Of a stretch of DNA of 64,000 nucleotides, positions 11,955 to 23,860 are shown one piece after another. Below the pieces are notes generated by a model. That model was not told the origin of the DNA. It did not search any database and saw nothing but the letters and a program-made list of their open reading frames with translations. Within the stretch, counting starts at the first letter, position 1. Each line of letters starts with the position of its first letter. The stretch lies in contig QRDG01002535.1 of assembly GCA_012064385.1 (NCBI GenBank), forward strand, positions 434,182 through 498,181, in the 5' to 3' direction. A program made the position numbers and the translations under genes. Origin of the DNA: Puccinellia tenuiflora (Eukaryota; Streptophyta; Magnoliopsida; Poales; Poaceae).

Positions 11955-12200
11955 TGGTTGAACCAGCCTGGGAACCGATATCTGTTGGTTGAACCTATCC
12001 TGGAACCGACGCCCAACCGATCCTGGAACCGACCGTGGAACTGACCCGGGCTAGTTGAACTGACTTCCAACTGATGCTGGAACCGGAAACCCCTTCTGTA
12101 GCGCTGACCTGGAACCGACCGATGTTGGTTGAAATTCCAGTTGAACCAACACTGGAACCGATATGTGTTGGTTCAACCGGCCATGGAACCGACAGGCCAT
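11955..12200. repeat. GGAACCGA/TTGGTTGAACC degenerate repeat array
   Basis: About a dozen units of the type TGGAACCGAC and GTTGGTTGAACC alternate irregularly. It lies between the two related Gypsy tail fragments and resembles the nearby CCGG arrays in style but not in sequence. Confidence 0.7.
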
Positions 12201-12249
12201 CTTCAGCTTCTATCTTCGAGTTGCCGCTTCTCCGCTTCCATGCATATGC

Positions 12250-12642
12250 CTTGGATGGCTTGGCTTCTTGGGCTTCCTCGGCGTCTCCCCTATGGTCTGT
12301 AACCATCGTGTCAAACCTATAAATGTAATGGGGTAGGTGCTTATATAGTATACCATCCAAAGGTGGTGTATTGGGGTTCGTATAGAGGAAGGAGTTAACC
12401 TTTGAGGTCCATGGTGGCTTGGCATGTGTTGGAGTGCTCGAAATGGTGACGGCGTTGGGGCACCCCGTATCATCTCCCCCTCCTTCGAAAAGCGTCGTCC
12501 TCGATGCTAGCACGTCATCACCATGTGAAGGAGGTAGATGGTTTGCCGTTGACATGGAAATCACTATGCCACCATTCGTGATGCAAAAGGTATGGCAACT
12601 CTTCAATGTTCCTTCATCGTTCAAGTAACCTAGAAAGCTCAC
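12250..12642 (-). pseudogene. Gypsy polyprotein tail fragment, copy 2
   Basis: The minus frame contains LASRTTLFEGGGDD, which corresponds to the ASRTTSIQEGEDDE word of the fragment at 13600-13824. Then follow WTSKVNSFL and LDGILYKHLPHYIYRFD, matching copy 1. This places it at the extreme C-terminus of a Gypsy polyprotein on the minus strand. No catalytic domain remains, and the frame continues into the repeat array without meaning. Confidence 0.55.
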
Positions 12643-13599
12643 AAGGAAGACGAATCAAGACTCAAAGAGTAGCCAATTCTTGAAGTTCATATCATGGGCG
12701 CTTAAGTAGAAGGAAGTCACCTTAGCAAGATGTCGACATTCCTTTGGTGCACAATTTTGCGCCATGGAGTTGTGGAAAGTGATCCATTCATTTGTACCTA
12801 CACGCACCAAAGACCAAGCAAAATATGTGTGTGCGTGATAGAGGAGCACATCGTGCAAGACATGTCATTTCTTGTTCACAACACTATTAGCCCAACACAA
12901 ATATTTGGAAGATAATGCAAAAGCAAGGAAAATGTGCAAGCCACTCATCGAAACATCCTCAACATTGATCGGCCTGATCTAAAAGATCTAGTTCTTCCTG
13001 CAATCGAGAAACGAGTAAGAACTAATAATGCAATTTGTAATTGTAGATGAAAGATAAGCTTTATTAATGAGAAGGTGGGATTCTGCAAGTGCGTAGTACA
13101 GGAGGTCTAAGCGACACTCGTGCCTATGGCGAAGACTAGCAATAGCTGAGTTCTTTTTAGTGACTAAATAAAATCCAAGTCTAAACGATGCCCTAGGGAC
13201 TGTATTTATAGGAGAAAGGAGGGGATTTTCGTCCAACCTTGATGGGATGGGCCAAAAACCTTCCTAAGTCGTTTTCTCCTATTAATACGGTCTCCAAAAA
13301 CTGCCCACGAAGGGGTATGAAGAAACTATATGTGGCTGGCCCAAAAACAAGGTGGCGCAGCACCTATGGAAGGCTTTGGACGAAAATAATGTAGTGGTAT
13401 CTTGTATAATTCATCCAAGGCTTTGCTCAACATTATGGTGGCTTCAAAGTCCTAAAATCTCCATTCGTAGCATCAACATCTCCATCGTTCCCACTCCTGC
13501 TGCCATCTCCATCCACGTACATGCTCCATAGCTTGTCCCTCTCATCCATGCTTGGTCCATTATTTCTAAGAGAAACAAATACATCTAATTTAGGCAGCA
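12643..13599. other. Unassigned sequence between Gypsy fragments
   Basis: No supported gene. A TATTTATAG word near 13201 may be a promoter box of a decayed LTR. The stretch most likely belongs to the same old Gypsy remnants, but I found no matching second LTR. Confidence 0.35.
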
Positions 13600-13824
13600 T
13601 CATATTCTCATGTATATTAGTAGAACCAAAAGTACCAGTTGATTGAGTTGTCGTGCACGAGCTCTAATCATAGGTCCTTGTAATGGAGGTGGTGTAGTGG
13701 CTATGGTTGCATCTATAGCAGGCATGCCCTCATCATCCTCCCCTTCTTGAATTGAAGTCGTCCTCGACGCCATCCCATCATTTTCTCCCAAGTATGGCAT
13801 TAAATCTGCAATGTTAAATGCGGG
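13600..13824 (-). pseudogene. Gypsy polyprotein C-terminus (element G, part 2)
   Basis: The minus frame reads SPAFNIADLMPYLG, then ASRTTSIQEGEDDE, then RARARQLNQ. It joins exactly to the integrase remnant at 15497-16068 once the solo LTR 13825-15491 and one copy of GCGGG are removed: the left part ends in ..FGVSP and the right part resumes at the same codons. So these two pieces are one interrupted gene. The fragment ends near 13600 with the frame drifting. It carries no catalytic residue. Confidence 0.75.
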
Positions 13825-15491
13825 TGATACCTGCAAGTGCACATGTTCGTTATCACACAATTCGTGGAAGTATGATCTCCCGATTTATATCGTTCCCATG
13901 GAGAGCACTATTGGTTGGTACTGCCAGCCCCGCAACCACGTTGTCAACCGCAGTCACGTTCACACCAAACCGTAGTCTGGAAATAGGCTACTCTATAAGT
14001 TGCTATGAAGACAATAATAAAGGAGTAACAAGTAACTAGTAACAAGAACAAAAGTAAACTAAACAAAGTAAAACAAAACTGAAATTAAAGCGAAGAGAAC
14101 TTAGCAAAGACGTTACAAGGGAGTCTGAAATCACCAGTAGTACTCATATTAATGAATAGAAAGTTTATTATTCTCAAGTATATATTGTGTAAAGGCGGAG
14201 CCCCGTATAGAGGTGTGCCCTGAGTTCATCTAGGCAACACACCACTCACAACCACTACTAGCCCAGATCATAAACGATGCTCCTCACTGGTCTAATAATT
14301 AAGGGTCTCCCCGTGGATGTGGTTAAGCTACTTTGGATCCCCATTACTCCCACACTAATGATCAACAGAGAGGAGAGGCAGCCTTCTGATCACTGCCTAC
14401 CCCAGTGCAACCTCTCGCCTCACACTAATGTTAACAACCTTTCATGACCCGTAGGCAATATATTATGATTTGCACTTCACAATATAACATGGAGAACATT
14501 ACTACACAACATGCAATTCAAGACTTAACAATTCTTTTGTTTAATAATATAGAAACTAGGGTTCATTCATATCCCCAAGTAAACTACTCAAGTTATGAGG
14601 CACAATACATCATAAGCATCAACATATGGTTCATGGATGAAAGATAGTATGAGTACACGAAGCAATCTACAACAAAGTATAAGATTACAATGAGATGGAT
14701 GGATCGATCTATGGTTGTGGTAGCGTAGATGATGATGGTGTTGATGTAGATGCCTTGGCCTCCTCGTCTCAAGCCTTGTCTTGATCTCAAATGGATGGTG
14801 AGGTGGTGTCTATGGTGGAGATGGTGGTGATGGCGGCGGCGGCAGCCCTCCGGGAGGAGGCTGCAGGAATTCCGGATTGATCTTCTGCCAGGGTTTCCCC
14901 CTCCTTATACAGGTGCTGCAGGTCGGTTCGGCGTTTCCTGAGCCGACCGTATCGAATTAGGGGTTTGAACTTTCACAAAAGATGCTTGTTCTGACGTCGC
15001 GGATCCGAAAATGTATTGTAAGGTGGCCGGTACGGTGGCTTGCGTCCGTACCGCCACTCGTTAAAGTTTCTGTCAACTTGAATTGGACGCCATTTTTTCA
15101 TATGAACTCCGTTTTGGGTGTTCTTGGGCTCGTTGAGCTCGTATGGATGAGGAGCATAACTTCATGCTGTTAGATCTTCAATTTGTCCTTGTGGAAAAAT
15201 AATCTTCATATAATACTCCACATGGCTTGTATCTGATGGCTCCTCAATGGTCTTCTTTCATCTCCTTTCATTATAATTTATCCATAAATTTCACCTACAC
15301 ATACATAGACACAAAGACAAGGCAAACAAGTAAAATCCTAATAAAATCTTACAATAGTGAAAGGACTATTGGAAAATGGGGTAGTGTTGAAATCATCATA
15401 AAGGTAGACACCAATATAGAATTAATGCCAAAACTTCAATGTAAATATATGAAAAACAATAGGCAAAATGCTATATGAAATGGATGCACCA
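13825..15491. mobile_element. Solo LTR in the Gypsy G remnant
   Basis: A 1,667-bp piece starting TGATACCTGCAAG and ending GGATGCACCA, flanked on both sides by GCGGG (13820-13824 and 15492-15496). It contains no internal domain, primer-binding site or coding remnant, so it is what is left after recombination between two LTRs of a full element. Removing it restores the Gypsy reading frame. Orientation was not determined. Confidence 0.88.
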
Positions 15492-15496
15492 GCGGG

Positions 15497-16068
15497 ACTA
15501 ACCCCAAAATCTGCAGGCAGCTCAAGTTTATATGCATTATCATTTATTTTCTCTAACACCTGAAAAGGACCATCAACACGTGGCATTAACTTCGAATTGC
15601 GCAACTCAGGAAATCGATCTTTGCGCAAATGCAACCAAACAAGATCTCCAGGTTCAAAAACAAATTGCTTTCGTCCTTTATCACCATACATTTTATATTT
15701 AGCATTCACGCGTTCAATATTCTCTTTAACCATGGCATGCAAATTTAAAATCAAATCAACATGTTGTGTAGCATCTAGGTTATTGTGCACCGAAGATGGA
15801 AGAGGCAATAAATCAATAGGTGCACGAGGAATGAAACCATGCAAAATCTAAAAAGGGCACAATTTAGTAGTAGAATGCATAGAATAATTATAAGCAAATT
15901 CTATATGAGGTAAGCATTCTTCCCACTTTTTTAAATTCTGTTGAACACAACCCTTAGCATAGTAGATAAAGTTCTATTAACCACTTCTGTTTGTCCATCA
16001 GTTTGGGTATGACATGTAGTACTAAACAGCAACTTAGTCCCCAACTTAGCCCATAAGTGTAACGCCCC
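15497..16068 (-). pseudogene. Gypsy integrase remnant (element G, part 1)
   Basis: The minus strand encodes the end of a Ty3/Gypsy integrase. Near 15980-16065 the frame shows LWAKLGTKLLFST, then HTQTDGQTEVVNRTL, which carries the third catalytic acidic residue (Glu) of the DDE core. After a frame change come the C-terminal words GDLVWLHLRKDRFP and GPFQVLEKINDNAYKLELP, typical of the domain after the core. There is at least one stop near 15853. The N-terminal HHCC zinc finger and the first two catalytic Asp residues would lie to the right of 16068, where element D interrupts the codon run. They were not found again in the window. Confidence 0.8.
16064..16068. repeat. Presumed left target duplication ATAAG of element D
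   Basis: Five bases before the TG terminus of element D's LTR. The matching right copy was not found, so this is inferred only from the position of the LTR edge. Confidence 0.35.
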
Positions 16069-18977
16069 AAGATCGGTACTATGCAGACTTGAACGTTCCC
16101 GCCAAATCCGCATACTAACGATCCTAGGACGCCCACCAAGCATAACGTGCACATTGCAACACACACGTCATGCGGGTGGAATTGTGATAACATTACAACA
16201 GTTCTCGATGGAACCCACAAAAGAACATATATACAACAAGACTCACCGAGTCAAGAACAAAAGATACATTACAAAGATCCAAATAACAACGGAAGCGAAA
16301 TAGTATCCGGCTACGGATAAGAATACAAATTGGACTAAGAGTCTTGAAGATAAACGAAGGCACCATATCCCTGCCCAGGTCAAGCCGGAGGGACTCCCAA
16401 GCTAACGTCGTCAGACTTCAAACCTATCGGCTGCATTGGAATAGCAGCCCCGAAGGGGTCAGTACTATAAACAGTACTGGCAAGTAATACTCACAAGATA
16501 TCAAAGCTGGAATTCTGGGGGAAGAGGGTTAGTGATTGAGGCGGCAAGCAATACTAACAACTTATAGAGACACGCTACAACTTTCGTCTAAAAAGGACAA
16601 GGTAAGAGAGCGCGAAAGGAACCAACTATACTACTCACCACATCAAAAACCCGCCCAAGTATTACTCCCTCGATCAACCACCCGCGAGGAAGCAATCAGG
16701 GCAACTCACACGGTGGACAAGTTTTATGAGTTATTATTCAAGTAATCTATCTTACTAGTCAAGTTATAATCATTAGGTGCAAGTTGTCTATGATCTTTTT
16801 AGCCAGCGCATTTCACCAAGTCGTCCATAACCGCGGACACGGCTTTTCGAAAAGATTTCACCCTGCAGGGATGCACCAATGAACCCACACGCATCGAAAC
16901 ACTCGCTTAGAGGTATACCGGTGGAGCGTTCGACGCAATACTTCCCTTCTCTACAAACAAGTCCAGGGAGCCACCTAGCTAGGTCTGATCCACCTTGAGA
17001 GTCCGACCGAAGCTTCGATGTGGGCCTAACCATTGCATGAACAGCTTCGGGAGGGAACACTCATACGATTTCCCCTCCTTCCACACTCGATAAACGAACG
17101 ATCCGCAACACCTATAGAAAACACCCGAACTACTTGTGGCACCTGGACAGGTTTGAGGATCTGGTAATAGATTGCGGGGAGGATCCCACATGTGGTTAGT
17201 GCGCTCAGTCTTGGATCAGTGGAAAAGAACTCGGGTCCTAGGCGACACTAGCAGAACAAAACACCACGATTGGCCTTCCGCCGGTGCCTTATCTTTATTA
17301 AGTTATTCCCATCGCAACAGAAATTAAAGATTACCATTTTAGTTGAGCCTAGCTATCATATTACCAACAAGACTAGATAAAGAGATAACAGGACTCAAGC
17401 AAAGCACGTAAGCATGCACTACGACTCGCAAGGCTAACAAGGTAAACAAGCAACAGGTAATAGGAGGTGTTGGGGTGGCTGTATCATGGCTGCCAGGTAA
17501 ACATGCAAATAGGATCGGGACACAAGCATCGCAACATAAGGCTAGCAAGGAACAAAAGATAGGTGGAGTAAGAGACAGAAAACAAGCAAAGATAGCAAGG
17601 GAGTATCACTTGCCTGCAATCCGGTAGAGGTAGCAGAACCTGTCGTTGCTCACATCAACTCAACGTCCTATTCCCGAAGAAGCAAAAGATGCATTTTACT
17701 ACTACGGCAAAAGAATCGGCATGTTGATGACATGATGCATGACAAATTAAATATTGTCCAATTTTATTCCCTAACACATGGCAAATCATTTTAAATGGGA
17801 TCGGTGCATAATATAGATGCACCGGACAAACCCCATAAATAAATTGATTTAATTCGACTAAATGGATAAAGGTGCGATGTTAATTAATGATGCATGATTT
17901 TATAAGATACTCATATATGGTATACAGGGTTTAGGGTTGGGGTCACACATCGTATTCGGGGATCTTCGGATTCGGGATCACCGTCTTCGGATCGGAGAGG
18001 AAGTAGTCGAAGTAGTCGTTCGTCCAGAGTCGAAGTAGTTGTGGTAGTCGACGTCGTGGAAGTAGTCGTACTCGGGCGTCATCGTGGCGGACCTTGGCGT
18101 TCCGGGCTTCGGGATCGACGGGGTTCACGGTGGTCGGAGTACTCGGGGATCTTGTCGGGTTCCGGTCTTCAGACTTCACGGATGCGCACGAAGGCGACCG
18201 ACACAAAACGCAGACGGAGAACATGGCGGGTTCCGGTCGGGGTAGATCTTGTCATATCCATCTTCGGTCATCGGGTCGGAGAACTCGGATTCACGGATTC
18301 GGGGTACTCGATCGTTGTACTCGGTCGTCGGGGAAGATCTTGTCGTATCGCCGTTCACGGTCGTCACGGTTCACGGCATCGGAGAACTTGGCGCATCCAC
18401 GTGGTGTAGAACTTGGCGTCAGGTTGGCTTCACGACGGGAACGGGAACGGCCACGGGAAAAGGCATCGGGTCTTCTTGCGAGCATTCCATTGAACACATG
18501 GCGGCACCGGGAACGGACACGGGCTCACGTCGGGAAACTCCACGGAACGCAGACGGGAGCACAGAGGCAACCGGGAGCAGCAGCAGCACGGGCACGAGCC
18601 AACCCGGGCAACAGCAGCAGGCGACCACGGGCGTCAGGGACGGGAAGCAGGGACGGAGAGGAGCTTGGTGGAGGAGCAAGAGGCGGCCGAGCTGGAGGCG
18701 CCGGACGGCGGTCGACGGAGGAGAGCGGGCGCGGGTCAGGGAGAAGCGCCGTGGTGGAGGTCGGCCTGTGGAGAGGAGGCGGAGCTCGACGGTGCGGGAG
18801 CCGAGGGGAGTGGAGGAGGCCGACGGCCTTGGTGAGGAGGAAGGCGTGGCCAGGGGCAAGAAGGGGCACGGGCGCGGGTAGCTGGGCCGGCCGGCGGCTC
18901 GGCGCGCAGGAGGAGGTGCTGGGGAGACGCGCGCGGCGAGCTACGGGGTCGGGCGACGGGGAAGAGGAGGAGACCGG
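16069..18977 (-). repeat. Truncated Gypsy LTR (element D), left part
   Basis: It begins TGTAACGCCCC, the reverse complement of the ...GGGGCGTTACA end shared by the neighbouring long LTRs, so its transcription direction is minus. At 16825-16873 it carries the block with CTTTTCGAAAAG found in all related LTRs here. From 17940 the sequence becomes very GC-rich, as in the equivalent part of C's LTR. Element A is inserted at 18977/44995 with duplication ACCGG. The LTR resumes at 44995-45133 and then stops at another LTR end. The large open frames within 18000-19000 overlap in several phases and are products of base composition. Confidence 0.7.
18973..18977. repeat. Target duplication ACCGG of element A (left)
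   Basis: ACCGG precedes A's 5' LTR and recurs at 44995-44999 after A's 3' LTR, proving that everything from 18978 to 44994 is one insertion plus later nested ones. Confidence 0.9.
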
Positions 18978-19882
18978 TGTAACAGCCCCAACTTTGTACT
19001 GAAAAATACGATGAATTTTTCCACTTTTTGCATCTCATGTTTGCATCATGGCATATACTTAAATTGCTAATGTTAACAAGTAACAAATGGAAAACAGTTT
19101 AAAAGGGAAGCCAAACCTTCCCAAACCACCCAAACCATCAAATTGCAAGCAAGGGTACAAACCATGGCATGGCAAGTGAGCACATTGTCCAAAAGGTTCC
19201 CTAAGTTCAAACAATGCATAAGAACCAAATGGTTGGCCTCCAATTGTTTCCAACTTGCAAAACCCCCAAAAGTGGTTCAACTCAAACCCCATTTTTGAAA
19301 CCATGTTAACTTGTGCAAAAATTCAAAATAAAATTATGGGGAGTTCCCTTACCTTATTCTGAGCATCCCTAAAATTTTCTATAATTTTTGGAATAGTTTA
19401 GATGCCCAAATAAAATAGCCAGTTTCTGTTTTGAAACACCTGACCGGTACTACCGGTCAAATGACCGGAAGTACTGACGGCCCGTCGTCCCTGTGGCGAT
19501 AGTGGCGTGCACTATCGCCATTGCCGCCCGCTCCCGCACGCTGCCGTGGCCCCCTAGGGTTAAGTGGCCGCCCCACGGCCCTCAACTGCTCCCCCTCTCT
19601 CTCCCCTACCCATTCCTCCCCTTTTTCTGGGTCGAAGCCTAACCCTAGCTCGCGTCCGCCATGGCCGGTCCTAGCTCGACGGCCGCCGCGGCTCACCGCC
19701 GTTGAGGTCCTTCCCATCCGAATCGAACACCGCCAAAAGATCCGCCGTGGCCTTCTTTGCATCTCCGCCGAAGGAATCGACCGGAGCCGCCCCGATTCGC
19801 CCGTGCCGCCCGTTTCCTCTCCGCCTCCGGCCGCCGCCGTTCGAGCGCGCCATCATCGCCGTCCGACCTCCCGCGCCTCGCC

Positions 19883-22800
19883 TGTAACAGCCCCAGATTA
19901 GTACCCCAAAATATGGGCCAAATTTTCACGTTTTGTTTTGCATTGCATCATGGCATCTATTTAAAATTGCTAATTTAAAATAAAGCAACACTTGGAAAAT
20001 TAAAAACGAGGGAAGTAAACCCTTCCAGATTTTTCCAAACCAAATACAATACTCAATTTGGTAAAACCAATTATTCTTGAGTCTCCAAATTGTTCAGGAA
20101 ACTCAAGGATATATTTTATAAATAATTGCCAAAGGCTAAATAATTAACAAGCAACTAAATAAAATTGAGGTTTCACTTTGGTTCAATTCAATTTATATTT
20201 TTTGGAACCAAGTTAAACTTCCCCAAAATATTCAAATAAAAATATGGGGTGTTTCACTATTATAATATGAGCCTCCATAAATATTTTCACTATTTTTGGA
20301 AATGCCTAAGTGCTCCAAATAAATATGTTTTGGAAATTATCAATTTTGACCTAAACTAAACATTGTGAACAATTGTAATGCAAAACATTTTATTTGGCCA
20401 CACTAATTTTTGTGGAGGTGCTAACTAATATGGGGAGCCTCTGTAAATTTTCTCAGTTTTTATAAAAATTGTTTAGTGCCTGGATAAAATCAATACATAG
20501 GTCCTGGTTTTGTTTTTGAAAAAGGAAAGGAAAAGATCAAATGTCTGACAGTGGCCCCCCACTGTCAGTCCCTCTCTTTCCCCCTCCTTCACTGTGGCGC
20601 CAGGGAGGCCGCTGGCGCCATGCCGCCGACGTACCCCACGCGCCGTGCCCCCCATGCCGCGGCCAAGGGCCATCCCGACACCCGCGTGCTCACCTGCTCC
20701 CCATGCCCACCATTTCCGTCCCCTCCAGTGAAATCCTGGTAAGCCCTAGGTTCCGCTGGACATCCTATCCCGCCCCCTTTCTCCCCCCCTCGCATCGCCG
20801 CCATGGCGTACGGTCGCGGTCGCCGTCGTGCTCGCGCCGGTCGCGGCTTTGACCGGCCGCTTGCGCGCGTGGTCGCCCGGCCTTCACCCCGGCCTCGGGC
20901 CGACCAGGAGGCCGGCCTGTTCGGGCAGTGCCCCGGCCTAACGCCAGCTTGGGCCGACCCATGAGCCGGCCGCTTCGGGTAACGTCCCGGCCTCGGGCCC
21001 GGCCTGGCCGGTAGTGAGGCCGGCCTGCCTGCCCCTTTGTGGTTTCTCCTTTTTGTGAAATAGAGTTAAATCAAATAATGCATATCTTGTTAAATAATGA
21101 TCCAAATTGGGCAAATCAAATATCAAAATGTTCAGGAAAGCAAACTCCACCAATTGGAATCATTCTAACTTTCTTTTGGAATTATATTATTTTGGTTATT
21201 TAAGAATTCCTAAAATGGGTTAAATAATACCAAATTAGGAAAATTCATAACTTATTAAATATTTGTCCAAAAATTACGAATTAAATATCAAAGTGATCAA
21301 CATGTCAAATGCTATCAAACCATGCACTTATCACATCATGATCACAAATTCTTCCTTGATGTATTTCATAATTTGATTAAATGAATTAAATTCATTTATT
21401 TATTTAAATTGCTATTTATTCATCGGTGCTCCTAAAATTACAAATAAATTACCGAAATGATCGGGAGAATGAACCCTATTCCATTCGTGTCATGTTCATG
21501 CATAATGAGCCACTTCTCTAATAATTCAATACTTTATGACAATTTTTGGTCATTAAGATAAATATGGAGTCGTGTCCAAATAATTGCACTAATTATTTGG
21601 AGCTCCATTTAATTTGTTAATTAAATTAAATGATAATATCTTTGCATCAATTGGACATGTCATCATGTGTTTGAGCATTGCATCTTGTGTTCTTGTAATT
21701 TATGTGTTCCTTGTTTTTCCTTTTGGGTATCGATAGATTCCGGAGTCGAGGGTCTCTCTACTTACCCCGACGAACAGTACTTCACGCCCGGGCAGCAAGG
21801 CAAGAGATAACCTAACCTTCTTGGCATTCTAGCATCCTATGATTTTATCAAATTATTTTATCCACCATAATATTGCATGCGATTCAAATGTCTCTTTCGG
21901 TCAAAATATAGAGAATCCTATGGTTGCATGTTTTTCCCGAGCCAATCACATGTATCCCTACCTATGAACCCTAGTGTTGATGTGTTGGCCGGATACAAAT
22001 ATAATTGTTGGTTATATGCTTAGCCATGCTTAGAAATGCTTAGTTGAGATACTAGTTATGTCCGTTATTGAATTCCATACTTGTTGATGTTGATGGAATG
22101 ATTCGGGCATGGTGGATAATGGTGATGCTTAATTAAAATGCTAAGACGGCTTGGGTGAGTTGCCATCGGGGATGGTGTTTTGCCTCACTCTAGCCCCTAG
22201 GTGCGAGTTCTTTACCTCTTGAACCAAGACTGAGCGTGCTTCCGGAGGTGGGGGCATATGGAACCCCCTTTGACCGAATAAGTTGTGAGGGGCTTGTCAA
22301 GGGTCCTCTAGTTTGCTATTTCCATTTGCGCATGAGTTGTGTGGGTGGAAAAGAAACGAGGATGGTGGTGTTTAGGATGTGGCCGCGGGGCAGGGCGCTG
22401 GGAGCGCTGAACCTATCCTTCCGCACACTGATGGTCCTTGGGTAAGCCTCATGCAATGTAAAGGTCTAACCGCGCCCACTCGCCGGCCTTCCCCGGAAGA
22501 GGGCCAACTAGGTGAGCCGGACGGTACCGATGGGTAAATTAGTACACCCCTGCAGGGTTTAATCTTTTCGAAAAGCCGTGTCCGCGGTTATGGATGACTT
22601 GGGAACGGATATAAGATCATAGAGAATATTAACCTAATTGATATGGCAGCTAAAGGTTGCATAATCAACGTGTGATAAAGGTTCACTTCCTCGAGGGTGA
22701 TTCGAGGGGGTGCCTTGGTGGAGATGAGTGTGGTTGGTTACAAAAGGGTTCGATGAGAACCGTTGATGACAATGTTACTTTCTTACCCCTTTTGAAAAGT

Positions 22801-23352
22801 ATTCGGAGTAGACGAATGCCATGTGTCCTTTATGGTTCGGTTTATTAAAACTAGCTTTATGCAAAAGAAATACATATACAGCTATAGAGCCTCCGTCAGT
22901 CATTGGGCCTATATCGCCCTACTAAACTTGCGAGTACATCGTACTCAGTCTCTCTTTGCTGCCTCTATGATTTTGTATTTCAGAGGAGGACGACACCGAG
23001 CAGCTAGGTGGGTTCTTCGTTGACTTCGACTACTAGTCTGGGGTTCCCAGGTGGCAGCTTGGGACCGTGGAACAAGCTGGCTTGGGTGATGTTTATTGTA
23101 GGCCTCTTAGGCCATATATTTGCTTCTTGTTGTTAGACAACACTACCGCTTCCGCTTGATGAATTGATGGTCTGTGACCTTTTGATGTGTAATTTTTGTA
23201 TTCTTCTCGTTATATGAGCTGCTATATGTTTTGTGTCGTAGAGTCATGCAATGTGCCAGTTTGTTCCACAAGTCTTGATCTCTCTACTATACGGGGTAGC
23301 GATGTCTGTTGCACAAAGCTTCACTGTATAGTATTGGGGTCGGGGCGTTACA
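19883..23352 (+). mobile_element. Solo LTR B inside A's 5' LTR
   Basis: A 3,470-bp unit starting TGTAACAGCCCCAGATTAG and ending GGGGCGTTACA, with TCGCC on both sides (19878-19882 and 23353-23357). A's 3' LTR has the empty site near 42245, where the flanking sequences run together without B. It has the same plan as the other long LTRs: AT-rich start, GC-rich middle at about 20540-21030 with repeated GGCCGGCC words, AT-rich stretch, conserved block at 22513-22600, and shared end. No interior remains, so it is a solo LTR. Short open frames in the GC-rich part are not genes. Confidence 0.92.
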
Positions 23353-23495
23353 TCGCCGCCCTTAGATTTCTTGCTCCTGGTGAGCACACTGGCCTCCTCC
23401 TCTCCTCTCCTCCCTCCCCTCGCCCTAGTTTGACACGCGCGTGCTCGGCATGCGCGTGGTCACCGCACGCGCTCGCCGCGGTTGTGCTCATTTCT

Positions 23496-23860
23496 GTTGA
23501 CCGGAAGTACCGTTCGTACTACCGGTGGTAGCACCAGTTAGAAAAATTTGGTTCTGTTAGTTTCAAATCATAACCGGAAGTAGCACCAGCAGTAGGTCCG
23601 AAAGTACCGATAAACCGGAAGTAGGTCCGGAAGTACCACCCCTAGTACCAGCCCAGCTCTGTTAGTTTCACTTTATAACCGGAAGTAGCACCGGCAGTAG
23701 CATCGGAAGTACCGCTAAACCGATACTACCGGGCGCTTCACCGGAAGTTCCGGCTAGGAATTTCAGTACTGGATGTTTTGGGTTTAGAACCGGAACTACA
23801 ATCGGAAGTACCGGCAAACCGGTACTACCGGGACCTCTTCTGGAAGTACCGGCTAGTTTC
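23496..23860. repeat. CCGGAAGTACCGG degenerate array (A 5' LTR)
   Basis: Irregular repeat of ACCGGAAGTA, ACCGGTACTACCGG and related words; many units are near-palindromes. The same array is in A's 3' LTR at 42385-42750, and a shorter one is at 19440-19480. Confidence 0.85.

Noticed and set aside
18094..19002. 302-residue open frame on the plus strand and overlapping long frames on both strands
   Set aside because: Lies in the GC-rich part of an LTR, is open in several phases at once, has low-complexity Arg/Gly/Ser content and no domain, and runs across the A insertion border.
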